Shown here: positions 58,815-64,000 of the stretch, one piece after another
Position numbering within the stretch: position 1 is the stretch's first letter
Layout: each line of letters opens with the position of its first letter
DNA from: Salsipaludibacter sp963735045
GTDB lineage: Bacteria > Actinomycetota > Nitriliruptoria > Nitriliruptorales > Nitriliruptoraceae
NCBI GenBank assembly: GCA_963735045.1
Contig: CAVTIZ010000001.1
Coordinates: forward strand, 620,001 to 684,000
Reading direction: 5' to 3'
Length of the DNA: 64,000 nt
Program-made: the position numbers and the translations under genes
Notes under the pieces: generated by a model
What the model was told of the DNA's origin: nothing
Databases searched by the model: none
Seen by the model: the letters and a program-made list of their open reading frames with translations, nothing else

Positions 58815-59510
58815 TCAGGGGGTGGCGTCGGGGATGACGGCCTCGGACTCGTCGTCGTCGATGCGGGCGACGTCGTCGCCAGTGGCATCGTCGGACTCGT
58901 CGTCGCCGTACTCCTCGGCAGCCTCGATGGCCTGGTCGACCAGCGAGTCCAGCGACGAGGTGGGGGCGTCGACGTCCTCGGCCTCCTCGGACACCTCGCC
59001 CTCGACCACCTCGCCCGGCAGCGGCGCGACCTCGGGGGCTGCGATCTGGCCGGCGATGACCTCGCCCTCCTCGTCGAGCACGTCGAGGGTGGCGGTGGCC
59101 ATCACCTGCGGGTGCACCTGGACCTCGACCTCGTAGGTCCCGATGTCCTTGATGTTGGACCGCAGCTCGATGCGCTTGGGCTCGATCCGGTGACCGCGCT
59201 CCTTGAGCACCCGGGCGATGTCGGCGGTGCCGACCGACCCGTAGAGACGGCCGCGCTCGTCGACCCGGGCCTCGATCTTGAGGGTCATGTCCTCGATCAG
59301 GTTCTTGGCCTCGTACGCGTCGTCGATGGTCTTGGCCTCTTCGACCTTGCGCGCACGGGTCATGGACCCGGCCTGCTTGATCGACCCCTTGGTGGCCAGG
59401 ATGGCCTTGCCGCGGGGCAGCAGGTAGTTGCGGCCGTAGCCGTCGGCGACGTCCACGACGTCACCGGCGAGGCCGAGGTTGTCGACCTCTTCCTTCAGGA
59501 CGACCTTCAT
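58815..59510 (-). CDS. rplI: Ribosomal protein L9 with a long acidic tail
   Basis: Residues 1-148 are L9: MKVVLKEEVDNLGLAGDVVDVADGYGRNYLLPRGKAILAT at the start, the connecting helix, and the C-terminal domain with LRSNIKDIGTYEVEVQVHP. Another 83 residues rich in Asp, Glu and Ala follow, making 231 in all against the usual 148. ATG 59510 follows AAGGAG. It is the last gene of the operon. The tail has no cysteine or motif and is probably disordered. Confidence 0.95.
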   Translation of the reverse strand: MKVVLKEEVDNLGLAGDVVDVADGYGRNYLLPRGKAILATKGSIKQAGSMTRARKVEEAKTIDDAYEAKNLIEDMTLKIEARVDERGRLYGSVGTADIARVLKERGHRIEPKRIELRSNIKDIGTYEVEVQVHPQVMATATLDVLDEEGEVIAGQIAAPEVAPLPGEVVEGEVSEEAEDVDAPTSSLDSLVDQAIEAAEEYGDDESDDATGDDVARIDDDESEAVIPDATP

Positions 59511-59553
59511 CGTCGGCTCCTTCACTTGCAGATCGGTGGTGGGACGGGGCGGC

Positions 59554-59805
59554 TCAGCCGGCCTCGTAGGGGATCAGTGCCATCTCGCGGGCGTTCTTGA
59601 TCGCCTCGGCGAGCTTGGACTGGTGCTGGGCGCAGGCGCCGGTCTGGCGACGGGCCTTGATGCGGCCTCGGTCGGTGACGAAGGACTTCAGCAGTGCGAG
59701 GTCCTTGTAGTCGATGTACTCGATGCCCTGTTGGCACATCGCGCACGGCTTGCTGCGGACCGGCTTGCCGCCGCCCGCCCGCTTGGGAGACTTCTTCTTG
59801 GCCAT
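59554..59805 (-). CDS. rpsR: Ribosomal protein S18, zinc-binding (C+) form
   Basis: The 83-residue protein has KPCAMCQQGIEYIDYKDLALLKSFVTDRGRIKARRQTGACAQHQ. Cys21, Cys24, Cys59 and His62 form the zinc site of the C+ type. S18 pairs with S6 in the 30S platform. The ATG has GGAGGACC upstream. Neighbouring ssb and rplI confirm the operon. Confidence 0.97.
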   Translation of the reverse strand: MAKKKSPKRAGGGKPVRSKPCAMCQQGIEYIDYKDLALLKSFVTDRGRIKARRQTGACAQHQSKLAEAIKNAREMALIPYEAG

Positions 59806-59923
59806 GGTGGGGTCCTCCTCGGATGATCCGCGCCCGGGGGCACGGCAGCCACGTCGGTGGCGGAGTCAGGTGGTTGGTCAGGGGGCGTCGGACGAGTTCC
59901 GTGGGACGCCGGTGGGGGTGGGC

Positions 59924-60361
59924 CTAGAACGGGACGTCGTCGTCGCTGGGGGGCGGCGGGCTGTAGGAGCCGCCACCGCCACCACCGCCGGACGACGAGC
60001 CCGACGACTTGTTGATGCTGGCGCGGGCCCACCGCAGGCTCGGGGCGACCTCGTCGGCCTCGATCTCGGTGATCCACTTGGTCACGCCCTGCTGGTCCTC
60101 GTAGGAGCGGACCTTGATCCGCCCGATGACGATGGCGCGGTCACCCTTGTGCAACGATTCGGCGACGTTCTCGGCCATGTCGCGCCAGCAGTTGACGCGC
60201 ATGAACGTCGTCTCCTCCTGCTGCTGGCCGGCGCGGTCGGTGTAGCGCCGGTTGGACGCGACGGTGAAGTTGGCCACGGCGGCCCCCGACGGGGTGAAGC
60301 GCAGCTCCGGATCGTCGGTGAGGTTGCCGACCATCGTGGCGATGTTGGACTCGTAGGCCAT
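59924..60361 (-). CDS. ssb: Single-stranded DNA-binding protein
   Basis: The 145-residue SSB has the OB fold (ESNIATMVGNLTDDPELRFTPSGAAVANFTVASNRRY, FMRVNCWRDMAENVAESLHKGDRAIVIGRI), a short Gly/Ser/Pro linker and the acidic tip DDDVPF that binds partner proteins. The linker is shorter than in most actinobacterial SSBs. GGGAG is 8 bases from ATG 60361. Confidence 0.96.
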   Translation of the reverse strand: MAYESNIATMVGNLTDDPELRFTPSGAAVANFTVASNRRYTDRAGQQQEETTFMRVNCWRDMAENVAESLHKGDRAIVIGRIKVRSYEDQQGVTKWITEIEADEVAPSLRWARASINKSSGSSSGGGGGGGSYSPPPPSDDDVPF

Positions 60362-60422
60362 CGTGATGCTCCCGGGGTGGACGCGGTGGGTGAAGAGGTC
60401 TGGCGACTCGTCGACCAGCCAA

Positions 60423-60446
60423 CACCACGACTGTGACGTCGTGGTG
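60423..60446 (-). other. Hairpin between rpsF and ssb
   Basis: CACCACGAC and its complement enclose a 6-base loop, just after the rpsF stop. It may attenuate or process the message so that S6 is made in excess of SSB, or the reverse. Confidence 0.45.
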
Positions 60447-60453
60447 GGCCGAT

Positions 60454-60756
60454 TCAGGCGCTGTGGACGCGAATCTCCGGACGGACGGTCTTGAGCCGCC
60501 ACACGTCGTCGTTGATCTTGAGACGACGCTCGAGCTCGGCGACGGCATCGGCGGTCGCCTCGTAGTCCAGGACGGCGAACCAGGCGTGGTCGCGCTTGTT
60601 GATCTCGTGGGTCAGTCGACGCTTGCCCCAGAAGGACTCGTCGCGAACGGACCCCTCCTGGTCGGCGAGGATCGCCTTGATCTCGTCGAACAACGAGACG
60701 GCGTCCTCCTCTTCGAGGAGGTCGGAAAGGATGACCATGGTTTCGTAGTGCCGCAT
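60454..60756 (-). CDS. rpsF: Ribosomal protein S6
   Basis: The 100-residue protein has RHYETMVILSDLLEEEDAVSLFDEIKAIL, WGKRRLTHEINKRDHAWFAVLDYEA and LKINDDVWRLKTVRPE, the full S6 fold. AGGAGG lies 6 bases before the ATG. It is the first gene of the operon; the interval 60757-61032 must hold the promoter and leader, in which no definite S6:S18-binding structure could be assigned. Confidence 0.96.
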   Translation of the reverse strand: MRHYETMVILSDLLEEEDAVSLFDEIKAILADQEGSVRDESFWGKRRLTHEINKRDHAWFAVLDYEATADAVAELERRLKINDDVWRLKTVRPEIRVHSA

Positions 60757-61032
60757 AGGGCACCTCCTGTGGGCTGGAGTCGGCCTCGGGCGGTCACGAC
60801 GGCGGTGGGCGCCGACGTCGTCGGTGGAGGCAGGGGTGCAGGTCTGGAGTTGTCACCGCCGCGGGCGCACCGGGACGTTCGGGATGCGGGGCGCGGGGAC
60901 GAACGCGGCCCGGGAGCAGCGAGGCGGACCTCGACGACCCGGGCGGTCGTGACACCGTACCGGTCCGCTGGGCCGGGCGACAACCGGTCCCCGGCCACGC
61001 GGTCCGGGCACGACCGGCCGACGGTGCGCGGG

Positions 61033-61899
61033 TCAGGCGGTCTCGGGTTCGTCGGTGTCGGGCTCGTCGGCGACGCGGCGCTCACGCGCACGCAGTTCCA
61101 GGCAGCGTTCGACGAACGCCTCGGGGCGTTCCATCGGGGCCCAGTGGCCGGCGTCCTCGACCAGGCCGAGCTCGGCCCGGGGTGCCAGTTCCAGCAGCCG
61201 CCCGGCGGTGGTGTCGGCCGGCGTGTAGGGGTCGTTTGCACCCCAGGCGAGGTCGATGGGCATCGGCAGCCGCGACAACTGCGCGGCGGCCACGACGGTG
61301 TCGCCGGTGTCGAGTGCGGCGAGCTGGCGGTCGCGGGACCGGGCGGCCTCGGCGTCCTCGCCCACGGTGAACACGCGACGCACCGTGGCCAGGTCGAGGT
61401 CGTCGCGTCCGGCGCCACGGGCCACCCAGCGATCGATGCGGGCACTGGACACGGTCGTGCGCAGCGACGACGACGCGCGCTTGCGGAGCCGGTCCACGAA
61501 CGGCACGGGCCACTGGTCCTCGACCATGGCCGCGCTCAGCGTCAGGTGCGACACCGCCATCGGGTAGCGGGTCGCGACCACCTGGGCCACGCCGGCCCCG
61601 AGGTCGTGGCCGACCAGCCATGGCGCGTCGCCCGCGGTGGTGCGCAGCCAGGTCCCGACCAGTTCGGCCATCCCGCCGGGTGAGTGGTCGGCACGCGCCG
61701 GGGTCAGGGTCTCGCCGTGGCCGGGCAGGTCCACGGCCACGACCCGATGGCCGGCCGCGACGAAGGACGCGGCCGCGTCGCGCCACAACTCGGCGCCGGT
61801 CAGCAACCCGTGCAGCAGCACCACGACGGGGCCGTCGTCGGGACCGTCGACCAGTGCCGACAGGGCCGAGCCCCCGATGCCGTAGGTCTCACGCTCCAT
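61033..61899 (-). CDS. Alpha/beta hydrolase with an aspartate nucleophile elbow
   Basis: The 288-residue protein has LLHGLLTGAELWRDAA (oxyanion), LPGHGETLTP, a nucleophile elbow VGHDLGAGVAQ, an acid in WGANDPYTP and His in DAGHWAPMERP. An Asp at the elbow, as here, is typical of epoxide hydrolases and haloalkane or fluoroacetate dehalogenases; the cap residues that would decide were not resolved. Its start lies within the end of tyrS (11-base overlap), so the two are coupled. Confidence 0.85.
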   Translation of the reverse strand: MERETYGIGGSALSALVDGPDDGPVVVLLHGLLTGAELWRDAAASFVAAGHRVVAVDLPGHGETLTPARADHSPGGMAELVGTWLRTTAGDAPWLVGHDLGAGVAQVVATRYPMAVSHLTLSAAMVEDQWPVPFVDRLRKRASSSLRTTVSSARIDRWVARGAGRDDLDLATVRRVFTVGEDAEAARSRDRQLAALDTGDTVVAAAQLSRLPMPIDLAWGANDPYTPADTTAGRLLELAPRAELGLVEDAGHWAPMERPEAFVERCLELRARERRVADEPDTDEPETA

Positions 61900-63178
61900 G
61901 ACGGGACCTCACCAGGAAGTAGCGACGCTTGCCGGCCCGCAGGACCATCGTGGTCGGGGAGGCCAGGTCGTCACCGGTCACGGTCCGACGTTCGTCGTCC
62001 ACGACCTCGTTGTTGAGCCGGATCGCGCCCTGGCGGACCTGCTGGCGGGCCTGGGAGTTGGAGGTCGTGGCGCCGGCCTCGGTCAGCAGGGTGAGCAGCC
62101 CGATCCCGTCGTCGAGTCGGGCTCGGTCCACCTCGAGCGACGGGGCCTCGGCGAAGGCGTCGGCCAGCACGGTGTCGTCCATCCCCACGAACGGGTGGTC
62201 GCCGAACAACACCTCGGTGGCGGCCTCGGCGGCCGCCACCCCGTCGTCACCGTGCACGATCCGGGTGGCCTCGCGGGCCAGCAGGCGCTGGGCGTGGCGC
62301 GCCGAGGGGTCCTCGGCGTGGGTGGCGGCCGCGGCGTCGATGTCGTCCAGGGACAGGAACGTGAACAGCCGCAGCCACGCCACCACGTCGTCGTCGCTGG
62401 CGTTGACGAAGTACTGGTAGTAGCCGTAGGGCGACGTCAGCTCGGGGTCGAGCCAGATCGCGTTTCCGGCCGACTTGCCGAACTTGCGGCCGTCGGAGGT
62501 CAGCAGCAGCGGCCACGTCAGCCCGAACACCTGCGCGCCGTGCATCCGGCGGGTCAGGTCGATCCCCGCGGTGATGTTGCCCCACTGGTCGCTGCCGCCA
62601 CCCTGCAGCCGGCAGCCCTCGGCGGCGTACAGGTGGGCGAAGTCGTTGGCCTGCAGCAACTGGTAGCTGAGCTCGGCGAAGGTCAGCCCGCCCTGTTCGA
62701 GCCGGCGGGTGACCGATTCGCGGGCCAGCATCTGGGACACCGGGACATGGCTGCCGACGTCGCGCAGGAAGTCCAGGAACGACACGGGGCCGGTCCAGTC
62801 GTGGTTGTCGACCAGCATCCCGGCGTCGCCGTCCAGGTCCAGCACCAACGACAGGTCACGGCGGATCCCGGCGAGGTTGGTCGCCAGGCGCTGCTCGTCC
62901 ATGACCTCGCGCTCGGCGTCACGACCCGTGGGATCGCCGATGCGACCGGTGGCGCCGCCGGCCAGCGCGACCGGGCGGTGCCCGGCGCGCTGGAGGTGGG
63001 CCATCGCCATCATCCCGACCAGCGACCCGACGTGCAGGGCCCGGGCGGTGGGGTCGAAACCGACGTAGAAGGTCACCTGCTCGGTGGCGAGCAGGTGGCG
63101 CAGGGCCGGTTCGTCCGAGACGTCGTGGACGAACCCGCGCGCGCGCAACGTGTCGAGGACGTGCGGGGAGTCGGTCAT
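61889..63178 (-). CDS. tyrS: Tyrosyl-tRNA synthetase
   Basis: The 429-residue class I enzyme has FYVGFDPTARALHVGSLVG (HIGH-type motif at 49-52), LLQANDFAHLYAAEGCRLQGGGSDQWGNITAG (tyrosine site) and KFGKS at 232-236 in place of KMSKS, as usual for TyrS. An S4 RNA-binding domain closes it (SNSQARQQVRQGAIRLNNEVV). It charges tRNA-Tyr. The start is ATG 63178. It lies just before a hydrolase gene with which it overlaps. Confidence 0.97.
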   Translation of the reverse strand: MTDSPHVLDTLRARGFVHDVSDEPALRHLLATEQVTFYVGFDPTARALHVGSLVGMMAMAHLQRAGHRPVALAGGATGRIGDPTGRDAEREVMDEQRLATNLAGIRRDLSLVLDLDGDAGMLVDNHDWTGPVSFLDFLRDVGSHVPVSQMLARESVTRRLEQGGLTFAELSYQLLQANDFAHLYAAEGCRLQGGGSDQWGNITAGIDLTRRMHGAQVFGLTWPLLLTSDGRKFGKSAGNAIWLDPELTSPYGYYQYFVNASDDDVVAWLRLFTFLSLDDIDAAAATHAEDPSARHAQRLLAREATRIVHGDDGVAAAEAATEVLFGDHPFVGMDDTVLADAFAEAPSLEVDRARLDDGIGLLTLLTEAGATTSNSQARQQVRQGAIRLNNEVVDDERRTVTGDDLASPTTMVLRAGKRRYFLVRSRHGA

Positions 63179-63256
63179 GACCGCCCACGGTAGCCCCCGG
63201 GCCCTCCGGGGTCGGCGTCCGGGTCGCGGTCGATCCGACGACGTGGACCCGCGCGA

Positions 63257-64000
63257 TCAGGTGTCGACGGTGTCGAGCCAGGCCGTCGCGGTGTCGTGGA
63301 GCACCGCCCGCCAGCGTGGCGGGTCCAGGTCGAGCCGGGCGAGGCCGCGGACCTGGGCGGCCAGGTCGTGGGGGATGGACGGGAAGTCCGATCCGAACAC
63401 CACCTGGTCCCAGTGGTCGCCCAGCCGGGCCAGCTGCCGGGGCGTGAAGGACTGGCGCAGGTGGTCGCCGTCATGGAGGGCCATCGACGGTTCCAGCAGG
63501 ACCGTGTCGGGCGCCTGTTCGGCCAGCGACAGCGCGTCGTCGAACTCGGGCATGCCGAGGTGGGCCACCACCACCCGCAGGTCGGGGTGGTCGTCGAGCA
63601 GGGACCCCAGCCGCCCGATGCCGCAGAACTCCTCGCCGCCGTCGACGCCGTGGACCGCGGTGACGTGGGCCAGCACCAGCACGCCGTGGTCGGCCAGGCG
63701 CCGCCAGGTCGTGGCCAGTCGCGGGTCCGACAGGTGGTAGCGGCCGACCTGGGTGTGGACCTTGCAGACCCGGGCGCCACGGGCCAGGGCCGCGGCGACC
63801 TCGTCGTCCACGTCGTCGTCGGGGAAGATCGTGAAGGTCGGGACCACCTGCCGTCGGCGCTCGGCCAGACCCAGGGTGTGGTCGTTGAGCCACGGGAGCA
63901 TCCCGGGCTGGTGGGCGTAGGCCAGGGCGGTGTGGGCGGTGACCCCGGTGGCGGCCAGGTGGTCGAGCAGGTCGTCCGACGACCCCCGCCGATGGATCGG
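63257..64000 (-). CDS. Amidohydrolase-type metal-dependent hydrolase, N-terminus beyond the window
   Basis: The frame is open to the right edge; 247 residues are visible, so the gene starts outside. It shows the amidohydrolase-2 pattern: VVPTFTIFPD, CKVHTQVGRYHLSDPRL, LAHVTAVHGVDGGEEFCGIGRL, LRVVVAHLGMPEF and the closing VVFGSDFPSIPH, with the metal-binding Asp. Members are decarboxylases or lactonases. The N-terminal HxH metal motif would be outside the window. Confidence 0.75.
   Translation of the reverse strand, partial: PIHRRGSSDDLLDHLAATGVTAHTALAYAHQPGMLPWLNDHTLGLAERRRQVVPTFTIFPDDDVDDEVAAALARGARVCKVHTQVGRYHLSDPRLATTWRRLADHGVLVLAHVTAVHGVDGGEEFCGIGRLGSLLDDHPDLRVVVAHLGMPEFDDALSLAEQAPDTVLLEPSMALHDGDHLRQSFTPRQLARLGDHWDQVVFGSDFPSIPHDLAAQVRGLARLDLDPPRWRAVLHDTATAWLDTVDT

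Noticed and set aside
60757..61032. An S6:S18-binding leader RNA before rpsF
   Set aside because: The position is right, but no stem with the required conserved loop could be identified by eye.

Overview
The window is a stretch of a very GC-rich actinobacterial chromosome, judged from base composition, GTG starts and frequent ATGA/GTGA/TGATG gene overlaps. It carries a GlgE-type maltosyltransferase, a fused TreS-maltokinase, GAF-ANTAR regulators, TANNNT-like -10 elements and a rpsF-ssb-rpsR-rplI operon next to tyrS. No rRNA, tRNA, insertion sequence, prophage or CRISPR array was found. The mix looks more like a deep-branching or environmental actinobacterium than Streptomyces or Mycobacterium, but the genus cannot be fixed from this sequence alone.

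Layout. 1-4.0 kb: hydrolases, a CsbD-like stress protein, an ArsR-type regulator with a clear palindromic operator, and a decayed regulator/DinB pair. 4.3-9.6 kb: a four-gene LodA/LodB-type quinoprotein oxidase cluster with a ferritin-like partner and a beta-barrel-like partner. 9.7-14.2 kb: ilvE, a TfoX-like protein and a RimB-AspA-RimK peptide-modifying operon. 14.5-29.3 kb: glgP, glgX, glgB and treS-mak, with DNA repair genes (tag, an ECF sigma/Ogt pair), a DJ-1/PfpI protein, a D-amino-acid oxidase and a 3-hydroxyisobutyrate-dehydrogenase-like enzyme between them. 29.5-39 kb: an ArsR-SRPBCC fusion with VOC protein, a TetR-controlled ABC exporter whose ATPase gene has a one-base repeat-tract frameshift, a cation-chloride cotransporter and two GAF-ANTAR regulators. 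39-44.4 kb: glgE, a GH65 disaccharide phosphorylase and beta-phosphoglucomutase. 44.6-55.7 kb: one long operon that joins a Tad pilus/secretion core (CpaB, CpaE, CpaF, TadB, TadC) to an EssC-like FHA-FtsK ATPase, with a LysM membrane protein and an unknown protein at its head. 55.8-64 kb: a PPi-type phosphofructokinase, an epimerase flanked by two arrays of one hairpin-containing repeat, the rplI-rpsR-ssb-rpsF operon, a hydrolase, tyrS and a partial amidohydrolase.

How it works together. TreS-Mak, GlgE and GlgB form the trehalose to maltose-1-phosphate to branched glucan route. GlgX and GlgP take the glucan apart again. The GH65 phosphorylase and beta-PGM would return disaccharide to glucose-6-phosphate, which the phosphofructokinase can commit to glycolysis. 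The most unusual candidate system is the Tad plus FHA-FtsK operon, which has neither a pilin nor a WXG100 gene beside it. Next are the LodA cluster and the epimerase-flanking repeats.
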